DNA of 64,000 bases from Luteolibacter pohnpeiensis (GTDB lineage: Bacteria > Verrucomicrobiota > Verrucomicrobiia > Verrucomicrobiales > Akkermansiaceae). Shown one piece after another: positions 52,679 to 61,686 of the stretch. The DNA is taken from the NCBI RefSeq assembly GCF_016595435.1, contig NZ_JAENIJ010000001.1:186001-250000 (forward strand). The letters are read 5' to 3'. Below the pieces are notes generated by a model. The model saw nothing but the letters and a program-made list of their open reading frames with translations, had not been told where the DNA came from and made no database searches. A program made the position numbers and the translations under genes. How positions within the stretch are numbered: the first letter of the stretch is position 1; every line of letters starts with the position of its first letter.

Positions 52679-53767
52679 ATGTCTGCCACCACCACCGTCA
52701 CCCTGGGATCCAAAACCTTCGTCCTCGATCGCGAAAAAGCCGAAGCCGCCTTCGCTGCCAAGCGCGTGATCAACGGCAAGGACACGATGTTCTTCAACAT
52801 TCTGCCCCTCAAATACCAGTGGGCCTACGATCTCTACAAGACGATGAAGAACAACCACTGGGAGCCGGAAGACATCACGATGCAGAAGGATGTCGAGCAG
52901 TGGCGCTCCAACGAAATCACCGATGTCGAGCGGTGGATCATCAAAATGGGCATCGGTTACTTTTCCGCTGCCGAGGGCATCGTCGGTGACAACATCCTTC
53001 ACGTCGTCCGCGAGGTCGTCACCGCGCCGGAGCTGAAGCTGGTTCTCGGCCGCCACGCGCACGAGGAAAACATCCACGCTGACAGCCTGGTCTACATGCT
53101 TTCCTCACTCGGCCTCAACCCGCACGAGTGCGAGGCGATGTTCGAGGACATCCCGACGATTAAGGAAAAGAACCACTTCGTCGTCTCGAACAGCCGCTCG
53201 CTGCGCCGCGACATCGACCTCACCGTCACCGAAAACAAGCAGGCGCTCGCCAAGAACATCTTCATGTTCGGCCAGGTCATGGAAGGCACCCAGTTCTACG
53301 GCTTGTTCGGCATGATCCTCAGCCTTTACCGGCAGAACAAATTCCCCGGCATCGGCACCATGTTCCGCTACACCATGCGCGACGAATCGAACCACATCGA
53401 GGTGTTCCGCAACCTGCTGATGGATCTGATCGATGAAAACCCGGACGTCTGGACCGAGGAATTCCGCGAAGACCTGCGCCAGACGATGGCCGAGGGCATC
53501 CGCCTCGAAAAACAATTCATCCGCGACTGCCTGCCGGTTTCCGCGATCGGCCTCAACTCGGACGACTTCGAAACCTACATCGACTACATCGCCGATCGTC
53601 GCCTCGTTTCCTGCGGTCTCAATCCGCTCAACGCATCGACCGGCAACCCATTCCCATGGCTGGCCGAGCTGATGGACATCAAAAAAGAAACCAACTTCTT
53701 CGAAGGCCGAGTCACCGAATACCAAAAAGCCTCCGCCCTAGGCACCGTCGACGACGACGAGCTTTAA
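52679..53767 (+). CDS. nrdB: Ribonucleoside-diphosphate reductase R2, class Ic-like (no radical tyrosine)
   Basis: 362-residue small subunit that holds the metal cofactor starting the radical for deoxyribonucleotide synthesis. The dimetal ligands are E99 (SAAEGIVGD), E130 and H133 (EENIHADS), E202 (VMEGTQFYG), and E236 and H239 (RDESNHIEVF). Ligand 1 is Glu, as in chlamydial R2, not Asp as in E. coli. The position four after H133, which is the radical Tyr in ordinary R2 (Tyr122 in E. coli), is Leu137. This is the pattern of class Ic enzymes that use a Mn/Fe cofactor instead of a tyrosyl radical. The tail SALGTVDDDEL should dock to NrdA. nrdA follows but is separated by the IVP cassette. Confidence 0.93.
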   Translation: MSATTTVTLGSKTFVLDREKAEAAFAAKRVINGKDTMFFNILPLKYQWAYDLYKTMKNNHWEPEDITMQKDVEQWRSNEITDVERWIIKMGIGYFSAAEGIVGDNILHVVREVVTAPELKLVLGRHAHEENIHADSLVYMLSSLGLNPHECEAMFEDIPTIKEKNHFVVSNSRSLRRDIDLTVTENKQALAKNIFMFGQVMEGTQFYGLFGMILSLYRQNKFPGIGTMFRYTMRDESNHIEVFRNLLMDLIDENPDVWTEEFREDLRQTMAEGIRLEKQFIRDCLPVSAIGLNSDDFETYIDYIADRRLVSCGLNPLNASTGNPFPWLAELMDIKKETNFFEGRVTEYQKASALGTVDDDEL

Positions 53768-53784
53768 CCACCATGGGGTGGTGG

Positions 53785-53817
53785 AGTGCCAAGTGATCAG
53801 TCATCAGTGATCAGTGG
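53785..53817. repeat. Left terminal inverted repeat of the IVP cassette
   Basis: Two blocks: AGTGCCAAGTGATCAGT (53785-53801) and CAGTGATCAGTGG (53805-53817), separated by CAT. Both pair perfectly with the right end. The TGATCA core is repeated in each block, giving internal self-complementarity. Confidence 0.85.
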
Positions 53818-53836
53818 AAGAGTAGATTCAAGAACC

Positions 53837-54256
53837 ATGAGCGACATCCAAACATTCGAGGACCTAGAGGTCTGGAAACGCGGCTGCAATCTTGCCGTGG
53901 ATCTGCATGTTGCTCTGGCAGAGTCCAAGGACTTTGCATTGCGGAATCAAATGGAGCGCTCATCCCTCTCGATCCCTTCGAACATCGCTGAAGGCGCTGA
54001 GCGCGACAGCACGGCGGATTTTATCAAATTCCTCCGCTACAGCAAAGGCTCCTGTGGCGAACTCCGTACCCAGCTCTACATTTCCGAGCGCATTCGACAA
54101 AGGCTCAACGCTCCGCCGCTCGCGGAGAACCGTGCGATGATCAAAGAAACACGCGAGCTTTCCCGCATGCTGCAAGGTCTCATCAACTCCCTCCATCGCC
54201 GCCTTCCTCAAAAAGGAGGACAGGCATCAATCACCCCTTCCTCCTCCGAACCTTAG
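53837..54256 (+). CDS. Four-helix-bundle protein (23S rRNA intervening-sequence protein family)
   Basis: 139 residues from the ATG at 53837. The family's signature line is present: FEDLEVWKRGCNLAVDLHVA, RNQMERSSLSIPSNIAEGAE and FLRYSKGSCGELRTQLYISE. These proteins form pentameric four-helix bundles. They were named from intervening sequences in 23S rRNA and also resemble the Avd proteins of diversity-generating retroelements, but no reverse transcriptase or template repeat is nearby. Their biochemical role is unclear. The gene sits inside a 33-bp inverted repeat and interrupts the nrdB-nrdA operon, which suggests insertion of a small mobile cassette. Confidence 0.9.
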   Translation: MSDIQTFEDLEVWKRGCNLAVDLHVALAESKDFALRNQMERSSLSIPSNIAEGAERDSTADFIKFLRYSKGSCGELRTQLYISERIRQRLNAPPLAENRAMIKETRELSRMLQGLINSLHRRLPQKGGQASITPSSSEP

Positions 54257-54263
54257 CCTCCAC

Positions 54264-54296
54264 CCACTGATCACTGCTAACTGATCACTTGGCACT
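54264..54296. repeat. Right terminal inverted repeat of the IVP cassette
   Basis: CCACTGATCACTG (54264-54276), CTA, then ACTGATCACTTGGCACT (54280-54296). This is the reverse complement of the left end except for two bases in the 3-nt spacer. It starts 7 nt after the IVP stop codon and ends 27 nt before nrdA. Confidence 0.85.
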
Positions 54297-54323
54297 TTCC
54301 TTCCCTTACACTCACGCCCGACC

Positions 54324-57300
54324 ATGTATCGCTCCCTCAATCTAAACGAAGACCTCGCCCTGAAACAAGTCGTCACCGATCGCTTCGCGCTCACAGACCG
54401 CGGCTTCGCGTGGCGCGATGTGCTTGCCAAAGACAAAACCGTTGCCGTCCCGGACATCACCATCACCCGCGGCAATACCGACACGCAGTTCTCTCTCGCC
54501 GACGTGGCCGATGCAATCGGCGACTCGCTGGCCGACCTGCTGATCTCCCGCTCGGAAGATGAAAAATCGATCTTCTCGGATGTGAACCGCAAGTTCGTTT
54601 CCGATGTCGCGCACTCGGTCGCTTCGTTCCTCACGAACTCGCTTAAAGCCGATGGCCGCCTGCGCCTTTCCGAGGCCGATCTTTACCTGTTGATCGAAAA
54701 AGCTCTGGTCGAAAACGAAGCGCACGATGTCGCGAAGTCGCTGGCATTCCGCCGCTCGATGCAAAAAACCGGCGCGGTCGATGTCCACGTCGGCCCGCAC
54801 GCGCTGCCGGTCCGCTTGATCCGCCGCAATGGCAATGTCGTCCCTTGGTCGGAGACGAAAATCGAGATCGCGGTGCGCAAGGCGTTCCTCACCATCAAGG
54901 AAAATCCGGAGCCAGCCGTCGAGGTCGCCAAGGGCGTGACCGATCGCATCCGCCGCGGCGATTCGTCGTTTGTCCACATCGAGGACGTGCAGGACATGGT
55001 GCAGGAGGAGCTGATGCGCCAGGGCCACTACAAGGCCGCGACCCACTATGTGCGCTACCGCGATGAGCGCGCCCGCCTGCGCAAGGAAGAGGAGGAAAAT
55101 GCGGAGGACGTGAACCAGGAGTTCATGATCACCGTCACCACCGAGGACGGAAAATCCTCGTTCTGGGACGGCAGCGAGCTGCGCAAACGCATCGCCTACG
55201 CCATGATCGGCCTCGACATCGCCATGCCGGAATCGGAAATCGAACGCGAACTCCGCCGCTCGGTCGGGTCCGAAATTTCCGAGCGCGATCTGAAAAACAC
55301 GATCATCCTCAACGCCAAGGCACTGATCGAAAAGGACGCGGATTTCGCGAAGTTCGCCGGCCGTATCCTGCTTTCCTACATCTACGAGGAAGTCCTCGAC
55401 TGGAGCATTTCCAAGGACGGCATCGAGCAACTCCGCGCCGCCCACCAGGCCGCGTTCAAGAGCTACCTCAAGCACGGCGTCGCCATCAAGCGCCTGCACC
55501 CGGACCTGCTCGAGGCCTACAATCTGGACAAGCTGGCCGAGGCCTTCGACCCGACCGCCGACCTCGATTTTGACTACCTCGGCATTCAGACGATGTATGA
55601 CCGCTACCTCATCGTCGATAAAACCGGTGCCAAGCCGCGCCGCATCGAGACCCCGCAATTCTTCTGGATGCGCGTCGCCATGGGCTTGTTCAAGAAAGAG
55701 GAAAAGGACGCGGAAGGCTGGGTCATCCGGCTTTACAACCTCTACAAAGGCCGCCGTTTCTGCTCCTCCACGCCGACGCTTTTCAACTCGGGCACGCTCC
55801 ACAGCCAGCTCTCGTCCTGCTACCTCTACAAAGTCGACGACTCGATCGAATCGATCATGTATCGCGGCATCGCCGAAAACGCATTCCTCTCGAAATGGGC
55901 CGGCGGCCTCGGTGGTTCCTGGACCGCCGTCCGCGGCACCGGTGGCTACATTCAAGGCACCAACGGCGAGTCCCAAGGCATCATCCCATTCCTCAAACTC
56001 CACAACGACCAGCTCGTCGCGGTGAATCAGGGCGGCAAGCGTCGCGGCTCCGGCTGCGCCTACCTGGAGTCCTGGCACAACGACATCGAGGACTTCCTTG
56101 AGCTGCGCAAAAACACCGGCGACGAACGCCGCCGCTGCCACGACATGAACACCGCCAACTGGGTGCCGGACTTGTTCATGAAGCGCATGGAAGAGCGGGG
56201 GACCTGGACCTTGTTCCGCTCCAATGAAGTGCCGGACTTGCACGATCTCTACGGTCAGGCATTCGAGCAACGCTACTGCGAATACGAAGCGCTGGCCGCC
56301 GAAGGCAAAATCTGGTCGCGCCAGATGCCCGCGCTCGAGCTGTGGAAATCGATGCTCAAGATGGTCTTCGAAACCGGCCACCCATGGATCACCTTCAAGG
56401 ACCCATGCAACGTCCGCAGCCCGCAGGACCACGTCGGCGTCATCCACTCGTCGAACCTCTGCACCGAGATCACGCTCAACACGTCCGATCAGGAAACCGC
56501 CGTCTGCAACCTCGGCTCGGTCGTGCTCGACACGCACATCACCCCCGATGGCGCGCTCGATCACGAGATGCTGAAGGAAACGATCACCGTCGCCATCCGC
56601 GCGCTCGATAACGTGATCGACATCAACTTCTACCCGACGCCTGCCGCGAAAACTGCGAACTCACGCCACCGCCCGATCGGCCTCGGCGTGATGGGCCTGC
56701 AGAACGCGCTCTACAAGCGCGGTCTCGCCTTCGCTTCGGACGCCGCGGTTGAGTTCAACGACGAGTTCATGGAAGCGATCGCCTACTATGCCTATAGTGC
56801 TTCCAGCGATCTCGCAGCCGAAGTCGGCACCTACTCGACCTACAAGGGCTCGAAGTGGGACCGTGGATTGCTGCCGCAGGACACGGTCGATCTCCTCGCC
56901 ACCGAGCGCGGCCGCAAGATCGATGTCCCGCGCGGCGGAAAAATGGACTGGTCCGTCGTTCGCGAAAAAATCGCCAAGCACGGCATGCGCAATTCCAACG
57001 TGCTCGCCATCGCGCCGACCGCCACCATTTCGAACATCATGGGCACCACCCCCTGCATCGAGCCGAACTACAAGAACCTCTACGTGAAGTCCAACCTCTC
57101 CGGCGACTTCATCGTTCTCAACGGCAACCTCGTCAACGACCTCAAAAAAGCCGGTCTCTGGAATCAGGAAATGCTCGATCAGCTCAAGTATTTCGACGGT
57201 GAGCTCGACGCCATCGACGACATCCCGGAAGCGATCAAGCAGAAGCACAAGACCGTCTTCGGCATCAGCCACGAATATATCGTCGACGCCGCCGCCCGCC

Positions 57301-57590
57301 GCCAGAAATGGATCGACCAAAGCCAGTCGGTGAACCTCTTCCTCGCCACCCCGGACATGAAGACCCTGTCTCACATGTATCGCCGTGCCTGGGACAAAGG
57401 CCTCAAAACCACCTACTACCTGCGCACCCTGCAAGCGTCCAACATCGAGAAATCCACCATCGACGTCCGCAAAGAGCAACGCGGCATTATGGCCACCCAA
57501 TCCACCAAACGCGAATTCACCGCCGAAGAAAAAATGGCCTGCTCCATCGATGCCATGATGAACGGCGGGGAATGCGAGGCTTGTCAGTGA
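54324..57590 (+). CDS. nrdA: Ribonucleoside-diphosphate reductase R1, multi-ATP-cone type
   Basis: 1088-residue catalytic subunit. Two clear ATP-cone allosteric domains lie at residues 162-252 (RLIRRNGNVVPWSETKIEIA) and 267-357 (DGSELRKRIAYAMIGLDIAM). Residues 55-145 look like a third, degenerate cone (LYLLIEKALVENEAHDVAKS). The catalytic barrel has LSSCYLYKVDDSIES (first active-site Cys), SNLCTEITLNT (Asn, thiyl Cys and Glu) and AVCNLGSV (the third Cys). The C-terminus ECEACQ supplies the redox-exchange Cys pair. Several ATP cones are typical of chlamydial-type NrdA and match the class Ic-like NrdB encoded upstream. The neighbouring reading frames on the opposite strand are shadows caused by high GC at third codon positions. 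Confidence 0.95.
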   Translation: MYRSLNLNEDLALKQVVTDRFALTDRGFAWRDVLAKDKTVAVPDITITRGNTDTQFSLADVADAIGDSLADLLISRSEDEKSIFSDVNRKFVSDVAHSVASFLTNSLKADGRLRLSEADLYLLIEKALVENEAHDVAKSLAFRRSMQKTGAVDVHVGPHALPVRLIRRNGNVVPWSETKIEIAVRKAFLTIKENPEPAVEVAKGVTDRIRRGDSSFVHIEDVQDMVQEELMRQGHYKAATHYVRYRDERARLRKEEEENAEDVNQEFMITVTTEDGKSSFWDGSELRKRIAYAMIGLDIAMPESEIERELRRSVGSEISERDLKNTIILNAKALIEKDADFAKFAGRILLSYIYEEVLDWSISKDGIEQLRAAHQAAFKSYLKHGVAIKRLHPDLLEAYNLDKLAEAFDPTADLDFDYLGIQTMYDRYLIVDKTGAKPRRIETPQFFWMRVAMGLFKKEEKDAEGWVIRLYNLYKGRRFCSSTPTLFNSGTLHSQLSSCYLYKVDDSIESIMYRGIAENAFLSKWAGGLGGSWTAVRGTGGYIQGTNGESQGIIPFLKLHNDQLVAVNQGGKRRGSGCAYLESWHNDIEDFLELRKNTGDERRRCHDMNTANWVPDLFMKRMEERGTWTLFRSNEVPDLHDLYGQAFEQRYCEYEALAAEGKIWSRQMPALELWKSMLKMVFETGHPWITFKDPCNVRSPQDHVGVIHSSNLCTEITLNTSDQETAVCNLGSVVLDTHITPDGALDHEMLKETITVAIRALDNVIDINFYPTPAAKTANSRHRPIGLGVMGLQNALYKRGLAFASDAAVEFNDEFMEAIAYYAYSASSDLAAEVGTYSTYKGSKWDRGLLPQDTVDLLATERGRKIDVPRGGKMDWSVVREKIAKHGMRNSNVLAIAPTATISNIMGTTPCIEPNYKNLYVKSNLSGDFIVLNGNLVNDLKKAGLWNQEMLDQLKYFDGELDAIDDIPEAIKQKHKTVFGISHEYIVDAAARRQKWIDQSQSVNLFLATPDMKTLSHMYRRAWDKGLKTTYYLRTLQASNIEKSTIDVRKEQRGIMATQSTKREFTAEEKMACSIDAMMNGGECEACQ

Positions 57591-57664
57591 GTTCCGGTTG
57601 TTATGCGTGACCCGTCCCGCGACACCTTGGTTAGCGGGATGGCACTCGTGACGTTAGCGGATTA

Positions 57665-59119
57665 TTGAGCACGACATGTCGCCTTCTTGAATCACACTTC
57701 GAAACTCTCCGCCACCGACGCATCAAAAAAGCGCTGGCTTACTTAGGAACGCAAATGCCGGAACTCGATTCAGCCACCGTCGATAAACTTGCCGATACTG
57801 CAGAAATGTTTCTAGCGGACTGGGGAGAAGGCTTTTCATTCCGTCGCAAACCAATCGGCGTGGGTGCCACGGCCGCTGTATTTGAAGTCTCAAAGAAGAA
57901 AGCAAAATATGCGCTGAAAATTTACAGTGAGCGTCTCTACACTGGCGAAAAATCGACAGCACAACTTCATCGTACAAAACTACAGGAAAAATTAATTGGG
58001 CATGATTGCAAAAGCCTAGTCACAATTCAGTCGATCCAGCTTTATAAATCCTCTTGCATATGCCTAATGGAGTATTTGCCTTGGGATACTCTAAAGAAAT
58101 GTTTGGCTAAAATCCCCGAGGACAAAATTCAGATCCTGGTGGATCAGTTGATCGATGTGATTGATTACTTAAAATCTGTCAACTTGATACACAGGGACAT
58201 TAAACCAGAAAACATATTGATCTCCCCGGATTTCTGCTCTCTAAAAGTTGTCGACATAGGTGTAGTTCGAGAGATTTCGGGAGCGGAAGATAGAATCGAT
58301 GGAACTGACACAGGAAAACTAAGGCCGTTTCTCGCAACTGCGCAGTATAGCCCTCCTGAATATCTATTTCGCACTTTCGAACCCTCGGAAGATTTATGGA
58401 ACGCCGTAAATATATACCAAATTGGTGCAATAGTGCACGACATGATCGTTCAAAAACCACTTTTTGACGAAGAAGTCCATTCGGGTAATCGATATAAATT
58501 GGCGCTTGCGGTATTAAGAAGTAAACCCGTTCTTGGGGCGGCGGCGAAAAGTCGTGAGTCGCGCCTCGCGGCAATTGCAGAATTAGCACTAATAAAAGAT
58601 CCAGTATTAAGAAATGATCTCGTCAAAATAAGTGATTTCAGAACTCCAAAATCAGAACGTGCATCAGAAGCACTGGCCGGAATTCTTGGGAAAATTAGTA
58701 TCAATGCCAAACATCAATCGAAACTCAATGAACTAATCGAGGAAAAGGAAAGGTATTGCTCCCAAAAAATTGAAACAATCGTTGCTGCAACGATTGCGAG
58801 TATCCACTCCAATTTTGAGCATTCTTTGAAATGCAATCGACAGAAATCGAAAAGCACATTGCACCGACAAGTCTTCCAAATTAAGCTGCCTGCACGACAG
58901 ATTAAAGAGAGCTTTTTTCTCGAATTCGATGAGATCGTAGACCCTACTCTTGATGAAATAAACGTCATATTAGGTCGAGAACACGGCAGCACTACCATAA
59001 CAAAAATTGTTGGCACCATGTCTTCTGAATCGGATTTACTTGAACCTGGTATTATGACTCATGCGTTTGAGGCTATTTGCGAGCAATTGAAAGCGAACAT
59101 CGATTATAACGGCTTATGA
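57665..59119 (+). CDS. Serine/threonine protein kinase, first gene of a four-gene block
   Basis: 484 residues counted from TTG at 57665; the next in-frame ATG is at 57755, and the true start is uncertain. The kinase domain spans about 58-330. It has the glycine loop IGVGATAAVF (64-73), Lys85 in YALKIY, the catalytic loop HRDIKPEN (176-183, D178) and a metal-binding Asp in VDIGVVRE (DIG replaces DFG, D197). The C-terminal 150 residues are helical without a recognised domain and no membrane helix, so the kinase is cytoplasmic, unlike PknB-type sensors. The stop overlaps the start of the helicase gene by 4 nt. The block is visibly A/T-richer than nrdA beside it, which suggests acquisition by transfer. 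A defence or stress role is inference from context. Confidence 0.88.
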   Translation: MSTTCRLLESHFETLRHRRIKKALAYLGTQMPELDSATVDKLADTAEMFLADWGEGFSFRRKPIGVGATAAVFEVSKKKAKYALKIYSERLYTGEKSTAQLHRTKLQEKLIGHDCKSLVTIQSIQLYKSSCICLMEYLPWDTLKKCLAKIPEDKIQILVDQLIDVIDYLKSVNLIHRDIKPENILISPDFCSLKVVDIGVVREISGAEDRIDGTDTGKLRPFLATAQYSPPEYLFRTFEPSEDLWNAVNIYQIGAIVHDMIVQKPLFDEEVHSGNRYKLALAVLRSKPVLGAAAKSRESRLAAIAELALIKDPVLRNDLVKISDFRTPKSERASEALAGILGKISINAKHQSKLNELIEEKERYCSQKIETIVAATIASIHSNFEHSLKCNRQKSKSTLHRQVFQIKLPARQIKESFFLEFDEIVDPTLDEINVILGREHGSTTITKIVGTMSSESDLLEPGIMTHAFEAICEQLKANIDYNGL

Positions 59120-60300
59120 AGAACACTTGGTGGACTAACCTCGAAGACTTGGATGTGGATCAGGAAAAGGTTTTAGACCTTCCTCCGTCGGGCAAGCATG
59201 TCATTTTCGGACCCCCAGGCTGTGGCAAAACCAACCTATTACTTCTTCGCGCTAAATATTTATATGGGAAAGAGGGATTTAAGAACATTCTTTTTCTTAC
59301 CTACACAGGATGTTTGGCCGACTTTATTAGATCTGGATTGAATGATCAGAAATTTTTCAAGCCTGATCAGGTTCAGACGTTTTGGTCATGGGCAAGATCG
59401 CATATCTCAACCTATTATCCGCAAGGCCTCGCCGATTTTGAGTCGCTTTTTATTAAAAATAAAGACAAGAAGATTGAGAACAGCAAAGATAACAAAGAAC
59501 GGAAGAATAAAATTTTGGTCGAGCTCCTGGAAAGTGCCTACGCCAAAGCGCCGACTCACATCCTCTACGACGCTGTCTTTATTGATGAAGCTCAAGATTT
59601 GACAAAAGAGCAGATAGTAGAGTTGTCACGGCTCGCTCCGGTAGTAACGATTGCCGGTGATGATCGTCAGGGTTTATATGGAATGGACGGACTATCTGTT
59701 CAGGGTTTTAAATCTATAACGTTGGAATACCATTACAGGATTGGCAAAAGAATATGTGAAGTGGCGGATAAGATTCTTCCGCCCAAAGATGGCAATAACT
59801 CACTTTTGGATTATTGCTTATATTCTGAAGAGAAGAATGCGTCTGACGCTGATATTTTCTCACATGCAACAAGGAATGACCAGTATCGCGCGATACTTGA
59901 TAGACTGCAGACCCAACTTAGAGCCTTTCCTGATGAACTATTAGGAGTGATTCTTCCTACAAACGGCATGATCGAGGAGTTTAAGTCCTACCTTAAAGAT
60001 AGTGAATTTTTTGAGATCACATCCTTTCATTCGGACGAAGGAGTAAATAATTCATTTCGTTCGGATCGACCGATTCATGTGCTGACTATTCATGCGGCAA
60101 AAGGGACAGAATTTCGTGCGGTTCATATTGCTGGCGGAGAGGAAATAAAATTCCCGATGAACCGGCGCGAAGTGTCATTTACAGCAATCACAAGAGCAAA
60201 AACTTCATTATCACTTCATTACAGTGGACAGGTCATGCCCTTTATTGCCAGTGCCTTTGCGAAGACGAGCACAATCACCAAGAAGGATCTATTCTCATGA
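59116..60300 (+). CDS. Minimal UvrD-like superfamily 1 helicase/ATPase
   Basis: 394 residues, about half the size of UvrD or PcrA. The ordered SF1 motifs are Walker A GPPGCGKT (32-39), Walker B FIDEAQDLT (155-163), motif III GDDRQGLYG (181-189), motif IV-like LEYHYRIGKRI (203-213), motif V LTIHAAKGTEF (323-333) and motif VI FTAITRAKTSL (354-364). The accessory 1B and 2B subdomains seem reduced to a short charged insert (KNKDKKIENSKDNKERKNK). Unwinding therefore may be weak; an ATP-driven nucleic acid translocase or switch is possible. Four-nt overlaps at both ends couple it to the kinase and to the next gene. Small UvrD-like proteins occur in phage defence systems such as Gabija (GajB), but no Gabija nuclease partner is here. 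Confidence 0.88.
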   Translation: MKNTWWTNLEDLDVDQEKVLDLPPSGKHVIFGPPGCGKTNLLLLRAKYLYGKEGFKNILFLTYTGCLADFIRSGLNDQKFFKPDQVQTFWSWARSHISTYYPQGLADFESLFIKNKDKKIENSKDNKERKNKILVELLESAYAKAPTHILYDAVFIDEAQDLTKEQIVELSRLAPVVTIAGDDRQGLYGMDGLSVQGFKSITLEYHYRIGKRICEVADKILPPKDGNNSLLDYCLYSEEKNASDADIFSHATRNDQYRAILDRLQTQLRAFPDELLGVILPTNGMIEEFKSYLKDSEFFEITSFHSDEGVNNSFRSDRPIHVLTIHAAKGTEFRAVHIAGGEEIKFPMNRREVSFTAITRAKTSLSLHYSGQVMPFIASAFAKTSTITKKDLFS

Positions 60301-61661
60301 AATGGGACAATTATAGATGGGTGGAAATTTCGCGATCTGAACTATTGTCATTTATTTTCAGTCGCGATAGATCGCATAGAACTAGCTCACCTCCAAAAAG
60401 TAGGAGGCTTTTAGCCGGTTTCGAAGGATACCACTCTAATTCGGAAGAGCGCCCCGAGGTCCTTGTCATTGAAGATGAAGATGCAGAGGATTTGATGGCG
60501 TGGCTCTATGCATTCGCTGCGGACTTCATGCCTCTTAGCATGCATTTTCAAGTAGTGCTCGCCTCTGATTTTGACGCTATAATGCGGACGGACTCTTTTT
60601 CGAATCCGATTTTCGAACCTGTATGGGCCTCAATGATTTTGGGTGAATTCATGATGCGTGGCCGGGGTAGTAAAGTTCTTAAAGATTTTTATATATCGTG
60701 GATTGAAACGTCCTGCAGCTACTCCCTTTTAGCTGCACTGCAAGTTTATGGTGATAATAAACTGATATATGACACATTTATCGGTCGGCTTAGACGACTC
60801 AAGGCGAACGAGCAACTGGGTTTTCCTGAGCTTCGGCTTGAGACACTTGAAGTAGCTTGGAAAGTCTGTATTGATTTACCTGATCGCGCATATCAATTTG
60901 AACGCGAAGATGAATTTTTGTTTGTTCAAAGGCTTTTCCATTTGCTGGAGAGCTCCGCGAATAGACAATTTAGCCATGAGTTTCTTGATTTGCTCTATTC
61001 CTCCTATTTTAAATCAGATTCCGTGGAGCGTCGGCTCACAGGTTTCGACCAAGTGGTTCGAAAGTGCTCCGATCAAAATCTCTCGGACCAAACGGAAGTG
61101 GGGTTTTATTTAGGAGCGGCGGCGTTCCTTGTTGGAAGGGGAACTTCCCATCTTGGACTTATTGACCGTCCTGCTTCCAGCTTTCCGTCCGCCTACCTTT
61201 GGTTTTCGATTCTAGCAGGCCTTTGTGGGAAAAATTCATGGGATCCACGTTGGTTCGAGCTAATTAGACGAATAACACCTTTTTTGCGTAGTAAGAGACT
61301 TGAGGGGGATAAACCTGCTGACCTTTGCTGGGTGGAATTTTCTGCTATGGAAAGGAGTAGAGAATCGTTGTCATTCGCTAAGGATATAGTTCGTATTTTT
61401 CCTAGTTCTCTTGTCTTGGAATTGATTCCGAACGTTCATTTCCAAATTCGATTGGCGCGCGAGTCTGCAGATAGTGAGAGGTCGACAACAGGAGGTTCTC
61501 CCACGAAAGGTTCAAACCGGGAGCTAATTCTTCAGATAGAAAGTTTGTTGAAGAGGTTGACGAAAGGTCTTGATACGCAGTCGTCTCAAATCCCTGAGCA
61601 ACCTGAACTTAAACTTATTACGGAGGAAAAATCGAATCGGAAGAAGCGATCATCAGATTGA
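60297..61661 (+). CDS. Unrecognised 454-residue protein of the kinase-helicase block
   Basis: No family was recognised. The protein is soluble, largely helical, and rich in aromatic residues (SMHFQVVLASDFDAIM, FEPVWASMILGEFMMRGRG, FYLGAAAFLVGRGTSHLGL). It has no signal peptide or membrane helix. A helical-repeat (HEAT or TPR-like) scaffold is a reasonable guess for residues 120-380. The C-terminal 60 residues are polar and end in a basic cluster (KSNRKKRSSD). Its start overlaps the helicase stop by 4 nt (ATGA), so it must be translated with it. This coupling, rather than its sequence, is the reason to treat it as a component of one system. Confidence 0.7.
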   Translation: MKWDNYRWVEISRSELLSFIFSRDRSHRTSSPPKSRRLLAGFEGYHSNSEERPEVLVIEDEDAEDLMAWLYAFAADFMPLSMHFQVVLASDFDAIMRTDSFSNPIFEPVWASMILGEFMMRGRGSKVLKDFYISWIETSCSYSLLAALQVYGDNKLIYDTFIGRLRRLKANEQLGFPELRLETLEVAWKVCIDLPDRAYQFEREDEFLFVQRLFHLLESSANRQFSHEFLDLLYSSYFKSDSVERRLTGFDQVVRKCSDQNLSDQTEVGFYLGAAAFLVGRGTSHLGLIDRPASSFPSAYLWFSILAGLCGKNSWDPRWFELIRRITPFLRSKRLEGDKPADLCWVEFSAMERSRESLSFAKDIVRIFPSSLVLELIPNVHFQIRLARESADSERSTTGGSPTKGSNRELILQIESLLKRLTKGLDTQSSQIPEQPELKLITEEKSNRKKRSSD

Positions 61662-61686
61662 TGATACCTTAACTTGTAAGTTAACG

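Larger units (their letters stand above)
53785..54296 (+). mobile_element. Candidate IVP cassette bounded by 33-bp terminal inverted repeats
   Basis: A 512-bp segment between nrdB and nrdA that contains only a four-helix-bundle gene. The ends form an inverted repeat of 33 bp with 31 matches (53785-53817 and 54264-54296). No target duplication was found next to the ends. No transposase is present, so movement would need an enzyme in trans. The 17 nt after the nrdB stop (53768-53784, CCACCATGGGGTGGTGG) also form a small hairpin just outside the left end. Confidence 0.6.

Noticed and set aside
53837-54256. Diversity-generating retroelement, because the IVP protein resembles Avd
   Set aside because: No reverse transcriptase, no template/variable repeat pair and no variable target gene were found nearby.
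54342-57500. Very long open frames on the minus strand opposite nrdA
   Set aside because: They mirror the high-GC third codon positions of nrdA, have low-complexity translations and match no family, while nrdA is unmistakable.
57665-60300. Gabija, BREX (PglW) or Mokosh system
   Set aside because: Gabija needs an OLD-like nuclease GajA, BREX has several large marker genes, and Mokosh fuses its kinase with an RNA helicase; none of these is present.
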